This document shows positions 36,934 through 46,177 of a stretch of DNA of 64,000 nucleotides, one piece after another. The position numbers and the translations under genes were made by a program. The notes beneath the pieces were generated by a model. The model saw only the letters and a list, made by a program, of their open reading frames with translations. It had not been told where the DNA came from and did no database searches. Each line of letters starts with the position of its first letter. The stretch's first letter is position 1. Source of the DNA: Pannonibacter tanglangensis (GTDB taxonomy: Bacteria > Pseudomonadota > Alphaproteobacteria > Rhizobiales > Stappiaceae); NCBI RefSeq assembly GCF_009915685.1, contig NZ_JAABLP010000003.1; one strand, 5' to 3'.

Positions 36934-37448
36934 CGTAACCTCCAATTGAGCACCTGACAGTAACAGGCAAACGGTGAAAAGAGGGTTAGGATACCCTTTC
37001 GCGGGGCTTGTGCCTTTGCACCAGGGGCAAAACAGCCCGTTCATGCTGCCACAGGTTGGCTCCGTCTCAGCGCGCGGTGGCGGTAAACGCCTGTCAACCA
37101 GCCCCGCGAGACCCGTTAACAGAAGCGACCTCTCCGTTAGGATCTGCTGCCGGACCCCCGCTTCCGGACGGCCGCGGACGGCCCCAGACGCGGCGACCCC
37201 GCGTCGGCACGGCGCGGCGGCACTGCCGGGGACACTCGGAATAACGCTTTGAATCCAGAGACTTGCCCGTATCCCGGCCGGTTTGGATTAAACTCGTCGA
37301 GGTCCGGTTTAACACTTGGTAAAGTTGCGCCACATTAACACATTACAGCGATATGACTTAACCGGCCTTTCAAGGATCGCAGCCTAAAACGGGGTTCAGG
37401 AGCCGCGAAAACTACGGATGGCGGCTCAGGTCCAGTCCGGAGCACCCC
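36934..37448. other. 515-base intergenic region, no confident gene
   Basis: It separates the leftward receiver gene from a rightward 57-residue membrane protein. The stretch 37270-37375 is notably AT-rich for this DNA, with TTAA-N7-TAAA at 37309-37323, a near match to a CtrA site, and is probably promoter DNA for the small gene. I saw no ORF with both a ribosome site and a recognisable product. Confidence 0.6.
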
Positions 37449-37622
37449 ATGCGCAACAGTCACCTTGTCGAGGAGACAGAGGCCCTGAACCTGGCCCGTC
37501 CGGCCAAGGTCGCCTCGTTCCAGACCAGCCAGCAGCCGCTGCGGGCCAACGTGCTGCTGCTGTCGGGCGTTACCCTGATCGTGATTTCCGCCAGCATGAT
37601 GCTGGGCGCCCTCGCCGGCTGA
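37449..37622 (+). CDS. Small single-span membrane protein (57 residues)
   Basis: The ATG at 37449 has CCGGAG seven bases upstream and opens a 57-residue frame: about 33 polar residues (MRNSHLVEETEALNLA...) and then one hydrophobic helix (LLLSGVTLIVISASMMLGAL) that ends at the C-terminus. This looks like a tail-anchored membrane peptide with its N-terminus in the cytoplasm. It is not recognised. It lies upstream of and opposite to ccoS, across an AT-rich promoter-like region. Confidence 0.6.
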   Translation: MRNSHLVEETEALNLARPAKVASFQTSQQPLRANVLLLSGVTLIVISASMMLGALAG

Positions 37623-37751
37623 GCTGCCGTTCCGGGCTCACGCCCTATTTCCCGGCGCCCTGATTGCCGGGCCGCGATCCCCCAGGCCGGTTTCCCGCAG
37701 CCGCAGGCCATGCCGCGCTGCCCTGCCACCCCGCCCCCGCTTCCGTCTGCC

Positions 37752-37922
37752 TCAGCGCGACGCTTCCCCGTCCGGCCGCGCCACGTCGTCGTCGTCCAGG
37801 ATCCGCCAGCGGGCCCCTTCCAGATCGTCATACTGGCCGCTTTTCAGCGACCACAGGAACCCGACCAGCCCGAGGGCGCCAAGCCCCAGCGCGACGGGAA
37901 TGAGAAACAGCAGGACTTCCAT
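37752..37922 (-). CDS. ccoS: cbb3-type cytochrome oxidase assembly protein CcoS
   Basis: 56 residues: MEVLLFLIPVALGLGALGLVGF forms one membrane helix, followed by LWSLKSGQYDDLEG, the sequence that marks CcoS/FixS, and an acidic tail. It is needed for cofactor insertion into CcoN. It ends the ccoGHIS group, 148 bases after ccoI. It is easily missed because of its size. Confidence 0.93.
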   Translation of the reverse strand: MEVLLFLIPVALGLGALGLVGFLWSLKSGQYDDLEGARWRILDDDDVARPDGEASR

Positions 37923-38070
37923 GGGCTATCCCCCGAGTGGCGAACCCGAGCGGGTCCGGCAAGACACTCCACGATGAAACACGAACGAGCTGATCTGCAA
38001 CCGATTTTGCCCCGACACCCGAGGCGATCGTCGGCAGCGGACCTTGCGCAAGGCTTGCGCGGAGCCGGGT

Positions 38071-40281
38071 TCACCGTGGCTCATGCGGTTTTCCACTGCC
38101 CATCCGCAGCCGCAGCGCATTGGCTGTCACGATGAGCGACGAACCGGACATCGCGGCCGCAGCCACGAGCGGCGTGACGAAACCGGCCACGGCGATGGGC
38201 ACGGCGATCAGGTTGTAGACCACCGAGATCCACAGGTTCTGCATCATGGCCGCCCGGGCCCGGCGCGCGATCTTCAGCGCATCGGCCACCGGGGCCAGCG
38301 CATCCCCCATGAACACGGCATCGGCTGCAGCCTGGCTGAGATGAACGGCCGTGACCGGCGACATCGACACCTGTGCCCCCGCAAGCGCCGGCGCGTCATT
38401 GAGACCATCGCCGACCATGAGCACATTGGCGCCTTCCGCCTTGAGCGCGTCGAGCCGGGCGATCTTGTCGGCCGGGGTCATGCCAGCGCGCCAGTCGCGG
38501 ATGCCGAGAGCGGCTGCGGCAGCTTCCACGGCGCCCGGCCGGTCGCCCGACAGGATCTCGATGCGGTAGCCCCGCGCCGACAGGTCCCGGATGACGGGAC
38601 CGGCATCGGGGCGCAGGCTCTGGCGCATGGGAATGAGGCGGGCGGGCCCCTCCCCGATACGCAGGGCAAGCAGCGAGGCATCGCCATGGCGGCTCAGGAC
38701 ATCGGCCACGCGGTGTTCTGGCGCGCCGCAGAAGGCGGGTGAGCCGAGACGCACAAGCTGGCCCTCGTGCAGGGCCTCGACACCGGCTCCGGTGGTCTCG
38801 ATCACACCGGGGAGCGGATGCGTCGCATCGGTTGCCCTGGCCAGCGCCAGGGCCAGCGGATGGCGGCTGGACAGTGCCAGACGGCCGGCCAGCGCCAGGT
38901 CGGCATCGCCGGCCGCATAGGGTTCCAGCAGCTCCGGACGGGCGAGGGTCAAGGTGCCGGTCTTGTCGAAGACGATCGTGTCGGCAGCCGCCAGACGTTC
39001 GATGGCATCGCCGGAGTGGATCAGCACCCCGGCCCGGAACATCAGGCCCGAGGCCACAACCTGCACGGCGGGAATGGCGAGGCCAAGGGCGCAGGGGCAG
39101 GTGATGATCAGCACCGAGATCGCGATGATGAGCGAGGGCTGCCAGCCGAGGCCGGCCAGCGTCCAGCCCAGGAAGGTGAGCAGGGCGGCGGCATGGACAA
39201 CGGGCGAGTACATGGCCGCAGCCCGGTCGGCGAGCACGACATAGCGCGACTTGGCCTGACCGGCGGCCTCGAGCAGGCGGTTCACCTCGTCGAGCAGCGT
39301 GGCGCCGCTGGCCGTGGAGACGCGCACCTCGAGCACGCCGCCGGCGTTGAGCGTTCCGGCGTAGACACGGGTGCCGGGGCCGGCTGCGACCAGTGCGGTC
39401 TCGCCGGTGATCAGGCTCTGGTCGATCTCGGAGCTGCCCTGGTCGATGACGCCATCGACAGGGATGCGTTCGCCTGCGGTCACGAGAACCCGGTCGCCCG
39501 GTTCGATCCGCGACAGCGGCACCTCGCGGACACTGCCGTCCGGCGCGATCCGCGCCGCCACCTCGGCCTTGAGGGCCGCAAGGTTTTCGGCCAGCGAGCG
39601 GGTGCGGCCGCGCATGTTGTGGTCGAGATAACGCCCGACCAGCAGGAAGAAGAGCAGCATCGTCGCCGATTCGAAATAGGCGTGATGCTGGCTCTGCAGC
39701 GTCTGGATGACCGACAGGCCGACCGCCAGCGAGACGCCGATGCAGATCGGCACGTCCATGTTCATGCGACGGCCGCGGATGGCGGCGATCGCGCTGCGCA
39801 GGAACGGCCGGATGGCATAGGCCACCGCCGGAAGCGCGATCAGCGCCGAAACCCAGTGAAACAGGTCGCGGGTCTCATCGGTGATGTCGGTGACGTTGCC
39901 GGACCAGACCGACACCGACATGAGCATGATGTTCATGGAGGCAAAGCCGGCGACGCCGATGGCCCGCATCAGTTCGCGGCCCGTCCGGTCCTCGCGCGCC
40001 CGCTGGGCGGCGGGATCGAAGGGATGGGCGCGGTAGCCCATCCGGTCCAGGGTCTCGACGATGAGATCCGCCGGTGTCTGGGCGGCATCCCACTCCACGG
40101 CCAGCCGGTGGCTGGTGAGGTTCACGCGGGCGCGCAGGACGCCGGGCAGCTGTGTCAGCCCCCGCTCGATCTCGCCCATGCAGGCGGCGCAGGTGATCCC
40201 CTCGACCGCCAGATCCATGTGAACCGCCCCGTCCGCCGCCGGCGTCACGAAGGCATCCCAATCCCGCATGTGCACCGTCAT
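38071..40281 (-). CDS. ccoI: Copper-transporting P-type ATPase CcoI/FixI
   Basis: 736 residues. A heavy-metal-associated domain with CAAC at 31-34 is followed by membrane helices, the TGE motif at 292-294, the intramembrane CPC at 395-397, the phosphorylation motif DKTGT (D439), SSRHP and GDGLNDAPAL. It exports copper across the inner membrane for the cbb3 oxidase rather than for general resistance. It lies 42 bases after ccoH on the same strand. Confidence 0.95.
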   Translation of the reverse strand: MTVHMRDWDAFVTPAADGAVHMDLAVEGITCAACMGEIERGLTQLPGVLRARVNLTSHRLAVEWDAAQTPADLIVETLDRMGYRAHPFDPAAQRAREDRTGRELMRAIGVAGFASMNIMLMSVSVWSGNVTDITDETRDLFHWVSALIALPAVAYAIRPFLRSAIAAIRGRRMNMDVPICIGVSLAVGLSVIQTLQSQHHAYFESATMLLFFLLVGRYLDHNMRGRTRSLAENLAALKAEVAARIAPDGSVREVPLSRIEPGDRVLVTAGERIPVDGVIDQGSSEIDQSLITGETALVAAGPGTRVYAGTLNAGGVLEVRVSTASGATLLDEVNRLLEAAGQAKSRYVVLADRAAAMYSPVVHAAALLTFLGWTLAGLGWQPSLIIAISVLIITCPCALGLAIPAVQVVASGLMFRAGVLIHSGDAIERLAAADTIVFDKTGTLTLARPELLEPYAAGDADLALAGRLALSSRHPLALALARATDATHPLPGVIETTGAGVEALHEGQLVRLGSPAFCGAPEHRVADVLSRHGDASLLALRIGEGPARLIPMRQSLRPDAGPVIRDLSARGYRIEILSGDRPGAVEAAAAALGIRDWRAGMTPADKIARLDALKAEGANVLMVGDGLNDAPALAGAQVSMSPVTAVHLSQAAADAVFMGDALAPVADALKIARRARAAMMQNLWISVVYNLIAVPIAVAGFVTPLVAAAAMSGSSLIVTANALRLRMGSGKPHEPR

Positions 40282-40323
40282 GTCCGTCCTCCAGAGGTGC
40301 TGTCACGTCCTGTCCGCGCGCCG

Positions 40324-40875
40324 TCAGTCGCGCAGGAACAGGCGGTTTTCGGAGCGGAACAGACGACCTTCCGGCCCGTCCGCCTCAAGCGTCATCTTCC
40401 AGGTCCCCGGGGCCAGCGGCGCGGCCGTCACGCCGGTGTAGCGGCCATCCTCCAGCGGGGCGAGCGACACGGTCTGGTCCTGACCGGCAGCCGTGGGATG
40501 GGCCAGCCGGGCCACGAAGGCAAGACCCGCCAGCGGCAGGCCGGCGCCGTCGCGGGCGGAGACGGTGATGCGGGCGCGGCCCTCGCCGCTGCGGTCGAGA
40601 TGGGCGCTGACGTCCCAGCCGCGGGCGGCCTGGGCCTCGGCGGCGGCCACCTCGGCGTTGAAGGTCAGACCCGCCTTGTAGGAACTGTCGACGACGGTGC
40701 CGGGAAAGGAGCCGAAGGCGAAGTAGAGGAAGGCGGCGTTGGCGGCAAAGATGACGCCGAAGAAGCAGGAGATCCAGAGGAGCACGGTCCGTCCGGTGAT
40801 CGGGCGACCGCCCTGCGGACTGCGGCTGGTGTCGCCGGGACGCAGGGTCCCGGCTCGTGATGCGGTGGTCGTCAT
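40324..40875 (-). CDS. ccoH: cbb3 oxidase assembly protein CcoH/FixH
   Basis: 183 residues with a polar N-terminus of about 25 residues, one membrane helix (VLLWISCFFGVIFAANAAFLYFA), and a periplasmic domain with the FixH pattern (VVDSSYKAGLTFN, GRYTGVTAAPLAPGTW). It lies 12 bases after ccoG and before ccoI. It stabilises the assembling oxidase. Confidence 0.93.
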   Translation of the reverse strand: MTTTASRAGTLRPGDTSRSPQGGRPITGRTVLLWISCFFGVIFAANAAFLYFAFGSFPGTVVDSSYKAGLTFNAEVAAAEAQAARGWDVSAHLDRSGEGRARITVSARDGAGLPLAGLAFVARLAHPTAAGQDQTVSLAPLEDGRYTGVTAAPLAPGTWKMTLEADGPEGRLFRSENRLFLRD

Positions 40876-40887
40876 TGCTCCCTCCCT

Positions 40888-42345
40888 TCAGGGTGCCTTG
40901 AAGAAGCCTTTGGTGGTGGTGACTTCGCCCATCACCGTGTCCGTCAGACGGAAGGTGATCGGCGTGGAGGACGGCATCTGCGCGCCGGTCGGCGAGTAGA
41001 CCAGCACGCGGATCTCGCGGGTCTGGTCCGGGCCGACGACCACATAGGGCCGTCCCTCGAAGTAGTGGTCGATGCCGATGGCCTCGATGCGCGTGCCCGT
41101 CGGCAGGCCCTCGATGTTGACGAGGAAGCTGCGCTCGAAATTGCGCTTGTTCATCAGCCGCACGGTGTAGCCGTTGCGGATGCTGCCGTCGTTCTGGACC
41201 ACGAAGATCGGGTTGCGGTCATGCACGGCGCTGATGCCGGAGAAGTCGCGGCTGAGCAGGGCGTAGAGCATGATCGCGCCGACAAGGGCGATGAGGACGG
41301 CATAGATCACCGTGCGCGGGCGGACGATCTCGTAGATCGGATCCTTGCCGTCCAGCCGGCGCTGGATGTTCTCGTCGGTATCATAGCCGATGAGGCCGGT
41401 CGGCTTGCCGACCTTGGTCATGACGTTGTCGCAGGCGTCGATGCACAGGCCGCACTGGATGCAGTCGAGCTGCAGGCCGTTGCGGATGTCGACGCCGGTC
41501 GGGCAGACGTGGAAGCACTGGGCACAGTCGATGCAGTCACCGGCCGGAAGCCCCTGATCCGCAAGCTCCTTGTTGCGCTTCAGCGGACCGCGCGGCTCGC
41601 CGCGATCCCAGCGGTAGGTGACATTGAGCGCCTTCTCGTCCGTGAGCGCGGCCTGGATGCGCGGCCAGGGGCACATGTAGATGCAGACCTGCTCGCGCAT
41701 GAAGCCGGCGAGGAGATAGGTGGTCGTCGTCAGGATGCCGATCCACAGATAGGCCGCCCAAGGCGCCTGGAATGTGGCCAGCTCGTAGACCAGCGTGGGG
41801 GCGTCGGAGAAGTAGAGCACCCAGGCACCGCCGGTCCACCAGGCGATCATCAGCCAGGACGTGTGCTTGGCCACCCGCTTGCAAAGCTTCGACAGGCTCA
41901 TCGGCGCGTTGTCGAGCGCGATCCGGTCACGCCGGTCGCCCTCGATCTTGCTTTCGACCCAGAGGAACAGGTCCGTCCAGACGGTCTGCGGGCACAGGTA
42001 CCCGCACCAGATGCGGCCAGCGACGGCATTCATCAGGAACAGGGTGAGCGCGGCGACGATCAGCAGGCCGGTCAGGTAGTAGACTTCCTGCGGCCAGATC
42101 TCGATGAAGAAGAAATAGGCGCGCCGGCCCTCGAGGTCGATCAGCACCGCCTGGTCGGGCGCGTTCGGCCCGCGGTCCCACCGGATGAACGGCAGGAAAT
42201 AGTAGATCCCGAGCGTCACGAACAGGATCGCCCACTTGATCCGGCGGAAGGTCCCATGGGTGGCCATGGGGTAGATCTTCTTCGCCGAGGCAAACCACTC
42301 TTCCGGCTCGTTGCCGCCCACTGCGGCGTCTGGCTCGACACGCAT
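40888..42345 (-). CDS. ccoG: Cytochrome oxidase accessory protein CcoG/FixG (membrane iron-sulfur protein)
   Basis: 485 residues. Several membrane helices with FLFMNAVAGRIWCGYLCPQTVW-like NosR/NapH motifs are followed by two 4Fe-4S motifs (CIDCAQCFHVCP and CIQCGLCIDACD) and a C-terminal beta domain (FixG_C). It acts in copper reduction for cbb3 assembly. It starts the ccoGHIS operon 170 bases after ccoP, with its own possible promoter and a FixK-like half site upstream. Confidence 0.95.
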   Translation of the reverse strand: MRVEPDAAVGGNEPEEWFASAKKIYPMATHGTFRRIKWAILFVTLGIYYFLPFIRWDRGPNAPDQAVLIDLEGRRAYFFFIEIWPQEVYYLTGLLIVAALTLFLMNAVAGRIWCGYLCPQTVWTDLFLWVESKIEGDRRDRIALDNAPMSLSKLCKRVAKHTSWLMIAWWTGGAWVLYFSDAPTLVYELATFQAPWAAYLWIGILTTTTYLLAGFMREQVCIYMCPWPRIQAALTDEKALNVTYRWDRGEPRGPLKRNKELADQGLPAGDCIDCAQCFHVCPTGVDIRNGLQLDCIQCGLCIDACDNVMTKVGKPTGLIGYDTDENIQRRLDGKDPIYEIVRPRTVIYAVLIALVGAIMLYALLSRDFSGISAVHDRNPIFVVQNDGSIRNGYTVRLMNKRNFERSFLVNIEGLPTGTRIEAIGIDHYFEGRPYVVVGPDQTREIRVLVYSPTGAQMPSSTPITFRLTDTVMGEVTTTKGFFKAP

Positions 42346-42467
42346 CGTTCCGTCCTTTCCTGTCCGGGTCCGGCCCCAACGGCCCCGGGAAGGTTTCCGG
42401 GTCGGCGGCAGGGCCGACCCGGCGCTTGCTGCTCGGGCGAACCTAGACAGGTGCGCAGCTGATGGCC

Positions 42468-42481
42468 TTGCGGCGGATCAA
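42468..42481. promoter_or_regulatory. Imperfect FNR/FixK box upstream of ccoG
   Basis: Read leftward the sequence is TTGATCCGCCGCAA: one perfect half site (TTGAT) and one with a single mismatch (GCAA for TCAA). It is about 129 bases upstream of the ccoG start in the ccoP-ccoG gap, so a leader of about 88 bases would follow. Confidence 0.45.
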
Positions 42482-42515
42482 CCTGCGACACCGTGTCCGG
42501 CACGCCCGCGACGGC

Positions 42516-43394
42516 TTACTCGCCGCCGCCGAAGGAGTGCACGTAGACCGCCAGCGACTTGACCGTCGCCGGGTCCAGACGCCCTTCCCAGGCCGGCATG
42601 ACGCCAGCCCGCGGGTTGTTGATCTGGGCCTTGATCGCCGCCAGCGACTTGCCGAACAGGAAGTTCGTTGCCAGCAGGTTCGGAGCCCCGACCTCGCGCT
42701 GCCCCTTCAGGTCCTCGCCGTGACAGGCCGCGCAGTTTTCCTGGTAGATCGTCTCGCCGGCGGCCAGATCGACCCCTGCCTCGGTCTCCAGTCCATTGCG
42801 GGACGCCACGAAGTTGGCGACCTGCGTGATCTGGTCCTTCTCGAGCAGCCCGTCGCGGCCATAGGCCGGCATCTCGCCCGAGCGGGTGTCCGGATGGCCG
42901 GACCGGATGCCGTATTTCAGGGTGGTGTGGATGTCATCCAGCGTGCCGCCCCAGATCCAGCTGTCGTCCTGCAGGTTCGGGAAGCCGACAAAGCCGGTGC
43001 CGCCCGACCCGTGGCACGCGGCGCAGTTGTCGCCGAAGGCGGCGCGGCCGTTTGCCATCGCAAAGTCGAGCAGGGCCGGCGTGCCGGTGATGTCGGTCAG
43101 CGAGGCATCGACCAGCTTGGTCCCGATTTCGGCCCGTGCCGCACGGCCGGCCTCGAGCGCCGCCATGGCGTCGTCGCGCTGGCTGTTGCCGAGCAGGCCC
43201 GCCGTGTAGCTGGACACCAGCGGCCAGGACGGATAGGCGACCCAGTAACCGATGGCCCAGACGATGGAGGCGTAGAAGATGTAGAGCCACCATTTCGGCA
43301 GGGGATTGTTGAGTTCCTTGAGGCCATCCCACTCGTGCCCCGTCGTCTCCACGCCCGAGAGCGTGTCGACTTCCCTCTTGTGAATGTCGGTCAT
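42516..43394 (-). CDS. ccoP: cbb3-type cytochrome oxidase subunit III (dihaem cytochrome c) CcoP
   Basis: 292 residues. An N-terminal cytoplasmic segment (DTLSGVETTGHEWDGLKELNNPLPKWW is the family pattern, given here only as landmark), one membrane helix, then two c-type haem sites: CAACHGS and CAACHGE, each followed by a later Met ligand. It passes electrons to CcoO/CcoN. The stop of ccoQ lies three bases upstream. Confidence 0.96.
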   Translation of the reverse strand: MTDIHKREVDTLSGVETTGHEWDGLKELNNPLPKWWLYIFYASIVWAIGYWVAYPSWPLVSSYTAGLLGNSQRDDAMAALEAGRAARAEIGTKLVDASLTDITGTPALLDFAMANGRAAFGDNCAACHGSGGTGFVGFPNLQDDSWIWGGTLDDIHTTLKYGIRSGHPDTRSGEMPAYGRDGLLEKDQITQVANFVASRNGLETEAGVDLAAGETIYQENCAACHGEDLKGQREVGAPNLLATNFLFGKSLAAIKAQINNPRAGVMPAWEGRLDPATVKSLAVYVHSFGGGE

Positions 43395-43397
43395 GGA

Positions 43398-43553
43398 TCA
43401 GTCCTCCCGGAACGGGATTTGGGCGGCATCGTCAAACTGCTGCTTGTTCTTGGGCCAGGCCGCGTAGCCAATCACCACCGCGAACATCAGCACGAAGTAG
43501 AGGAGGCCCCAGGTCTGGGCGAAGCCGGCCAGCGAGGTATAGGTCTCGGTCAT
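43398..43553 (-). CDS. ccoQ: cbb3-type cytochrome oxidase subunit CcoQ
   Basis: 51 residues: a short polar start (MTETYTSLAGF), one membrane helix (LLYFVLMFAVVIGYAAWP) and a polar tail (KNKQQFDDAAQIPFRED). Position between ccoO and ccoP, length and the YAAWP-KNK pattern identify it. Gaps to both neighbours are only 3 and 11 bases. Confidence 0.95.
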   Translation of the reverse strand: MTETYTSLAGFAQTWGLLYFVLMFAVVIGYAAWPKNKQQFDDAAQIPFRED

Positions 43554-43564
43554 GATCCGCTCCC

Positions 43565-44299
43565 TCAGCGCAGGTTTGCCTTGTTGTCGTACATCTTGAA
43601 GTCCACCAGCGTGCCGAGCATCTGCAGGTAGGCGATCAGCGCATCCATCTCCGAGACTTCCCGGGGATTGCCGTCGAAATCGCGCACCTGGGCGTTCGGA
43701 TAACGCTCGAGGAAGGCGTCCACGCCGTCGGCGTCCGGATTGGCCTGGGACGTCAGGTCGGCGACCGCGTTCTCGATCTGGGCGTCCGTGTAGGGCACGC
43801 CGATGATCGCGTTGGTCTTCAGGTGATCGGTGATGCTGCGGGCATCGAGCCGGGCCTCCATGAGGAAGGGATAGCCGGGCATGATCGATTCCGGCACCAC
43901 GGCGCGCGGGTCGATCAGATGCTCGCGATGCCAGTCATCCGAATACTTGCCGCCGACGCGGGCAAGGTCGGGACCGGTGCGCTTCGAGCCCCACTGGAAC
44001 GGATGGTCATACATGGACTCCGCCGCCAGCGAGTAGGGACCGTAGCGCTCCAGTTCATCGCGCATCGGACGCACCATCTGCGAATGGCAGAGATAGCAGC
44101 CCTCGCGGATGTAGATGTTGCGGCCGGCCAGCTCGAGCGGGGTGTAGGGCCGCATGCCCGTCACCTTCTCGATGGTGCTCTTCAGGTAGAAGAGCGGGAC
44201 GATCTCGACGAGCCCCCCGATGGCAACCATCACGAGGATGCCGACGAGCAGGAGCATCGAGTTCTTTTCAAAGACTTCGTGTTTGTTCCAGGCAGACAT
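43565..44299 (-). CDS. ccoO: cbb3-type cytochrome oxidase subunit II (monohaem cytochrome c) CcoO
   Basis: 244 residues from the ATG at 44299, with GGGGAGG upstream; the frame continues upstream only as an antisense shadow of ccoN. The N-terminal helix (LLLVGILVMVAIGGLVEIVPLF) is followed by the haem motif GCYLCHSQMV and the RTGPDLARVGGKYSDDWH segment. Start is 15 bases after the ccoN stop. Confidence 0.96.
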   Translation of the reverse strand: MSAWNKHEVFEKNSMLLLVGILVMVAIGGLVEIVPLFYLKSTIEKVTGMRPYTPLELAGRNIYIREGCYLCHSQMVRPMRDELERYGPYSLAAESMYDHPFQWGSKRTGPDLARVGGKYSDDWHREHLIDPRAVVPESIMPGYPFLMEARLDARSITDHLKTNAIIGVPYTDAQIENAVADLTSQANPDADGVDAFLERYPNAQVRDFDGNPREVSEMDALIAYLQMLGTLVDFKMYDNKANLR

Positions 44300-44313
44300 G
44301 TTTCGCCTCCCCC

Positions 44314-45969
44314 TTATTCGGCCGGGGCCAGGGCGCCGCCCGCCCGGCGTTCGGCCACTGCCGCTTCGCCATGACGCACGGTCATCCAGAGGTTGTAGGC
44401 CATGATGACAGCGCCGATCACGAAGAGGGCTCCGCCCATGGCGCGGATGACATAGAAGGGGAACATCGCATCGACGGTGTCGACGAACGAGTATTCCAGG
44501 AAGCCCATCTTGTCGTAGGCACGCCACATCAGACCCTGCATGATGCCGGACACCCACATGGCGCAGATGTAGAGAACGATGCCGATGGTGGAGAGCCAGA
44601 AGTGCCAGTTCACCAGCTTGAGCGAATACAGGCCCTTCTTGTTCCAGAGCCACGGAACCAGGCAGTAGAGCGCGCCGAAGGAGATGTAGCCCACCCAGCC
44701 GAGAGCACCGGAGTGCACGTGACCGATGGTCCAGTCCGTGTAGTGCGACAGCGAGTTGACCGCACGCAGCGACATCAGCGGACCTTCAAAGGTGGACATG
44801 CCGTAGAAGGCAAGCGACACCACCATCATGCGCAGGACCGGATCGGTGCGCAGCTTGTCCCAGGCCCCCGAGAGGGTCATCAGGCCGTTGATCATGCCGC
44901 CCCAGGAGGGCATCCACAGGATGATCGAGAAGGTTGCGCCCAGCGTCGACGCCCACTGCGGCAGCGCCGTGTAGTGGAGATGGTGCGGACCCGCCCAGAT
45001 GTAGATGAAGATCAGGGCCCAGAAGTGCACGATCGACAGGCGGTAGGAGTAGACCGGCCGCTCGGCGCGCTTGGGGACGAAGTAATACATGATGGCGAGG
45101 AAGCCGGCGGTCAGGAAGAAGCCCACCGCGTTGTGGCCATACCACCACTGCACCATGGCATCCTGGACGCCCGACCAGACGATGTAGGACTTGGTCCCGA
45201 ACACCGACACCGGAATGGTGGCGTTGTTGACAAGATGCAGCAGCGCGATCGTGACGATGAAGGCGAGATAGAACCAGTTGGCCACATAGATGTGCGGTTC
45301 CTTGCGCTTCCACAGCGTGCCGAGGAACAGCATCAGGTAGGCGACCCAGACGATGGTCAGCCACAGGTCGGCGTACCATTCCGGCTCGGCGTATTCCTTG
45401 CCCTGCGTCGCGCCCAGCAGATAGCCCGTGCCGGCGATGACGATGAAGGCGTTGTAGCCGAGGATCACGAACCAGGGCAGGATCTCGCCCGGCATGCGGG
45501 CGCGGCAGGTGCGCTGGACCACATACATGGACGTGGCAAGCAGCACGTTGCCGCCGAAGGCGAAGATCACCGCAGAGGTGTGCAAGGGGCGCAGACGGCC
45601 GAAATTCGTCCAGGGCAGGTCGAAGTTCAGCGCAGGCCAGGCCAGCTGCAGGGCGATGATGAGGCCCACCGTGAACCCGGCGATGCCCCAGAACATGGCT
45701 GCAACCGTACCAAACTTGATCGGCCCCATGTTGTAATTGGGCCGGCCGTCGATCTCCTGCGGGATCGGCTCGCCACCGTCGTTGAAATAGTTCTTGAAGA
45801 TGATGAACGCACCACCGGCCGCGCAGAGCGCGCCGAAGGCGGTGTGGAATGCCATCACCTGGTCATATGTCTTCCCTGCGATGATGATGCAGGCGAAGGC
45901 GAGCAGCACGAGGAAGAGCGCAAAGCCCCCTTCCTCGAGCGTAATCAGTTTGGCTTTTGGATGTGCCAT
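44314..45969 (-). CDS. ccoN: cbb3-type cytochrome oxidase catalytic subunit I CcoN
   Basis: 551 residues with about twelve to fourteen helices. Haem/copper His ligands can be seen in LHTSAVIFAFGGN, WWYGHNAVGFFL, WAGPHHLHYTALP and SHYTDWTIGHVHSGALG. It reduces oxygen to water at high affinity. The ATG at 45969 (MAHPKAKLITLEEGGFA) fits the family; its ribosome site is weak. It leads ccoNOQP, and a perfect FNR/FixK box lies 83-96 bases upstream. Confidence 0.97.
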   Translation of the reverse strand: MAHPKAKLITLEEGGFALFLVLLAFACIIIAGKTYDQVMAFHTAFGALCAAGGAFIIFKNYFNDGGEPIPQEIDGRPNYNMGPIKFGTVAAMFWGIAGFTVGLIIALQLAWPALNFDLPWTNFGRLRPLHTSAVIFAFGGNVLLATSMYVVQRTCRARMPGEILPWFVILGYNAFIVIAGTGYLLGATQGKEYAEPEWYADLWLTIVWVAYLMLFLGTLWKRKEPHIYVANWFYLAFIVTIALLHLVNNATIPVSVFGTKSYIVWSGVQDAMVQWWYGHNAVGFFLTAGFLAIMYYFVPKRAERPVYSYRLSIVHFWALIFIYIWAGPHHLHYTALPQWASTLGATFSIILWMPSWGGMINGLMTLSGAWDKLRTDPVLRMMVVSLAFYGMSTFEGPLMSLRAVNSLSHYTDWTIGHVHSGALGWVGYISFGALYCLVPWLWNKKGLYSLKLVNWHFWLSTIGIVLYICAMWVSGIMQGLMWRAYDKMGFLEYSFVDTVDAMFPFYVIRAMGGALFVIGAVIMAYNLWMTVRHGEAAVAERRAGGALAPAE

Positions 45970-46051
45970 TCTTGCGCCCCAAGTCTTTCCGTCGCCGGCC
46001 GAGTGCCAACGATCCAAGCGAGACCATGCGCATGGGGGCTGTCTGTTTGCG

Positions 46052-46065
46052 TTGATTCAAATCAA
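46052..46065. promoter_or_regulatory. Perfect FNR/FixK box (anaerobox) upstream of ccoN
   Basis: TTGATTCAAATCAA is an exact TTGAT-N4-ATCAA palindrome. If it acts at -41.5, transcription of ccoNOQP would begin near 46017 with a leader of about 48 bases, the usual class II arrangement for this operon. Confidence 0.9.
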
Positions 46066-46177
46066 CCGGGGCCACATGCCGCAGTGCGGCACACTTGCAA
46101 GGGGAGCCAAGATGCTGCAGGCGCGGCGTTTTTGCCGCGCCCGCGCACCGCATGGCCTCCGGGAGCCCCGGTTCCGG

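Noticed and set aside
37309..37323. CtrA-binding site TTAA-N7-TAAA
   Set aside because: One mismatch from the consensus in an AT-rich stretch; not strong enough to list as a feature.
38767..40860. Long rightward open frame over ccoI and ccoH
   Set aside because: Antisense shadow; the leftward strand carries the intact copper ATPase motifs.
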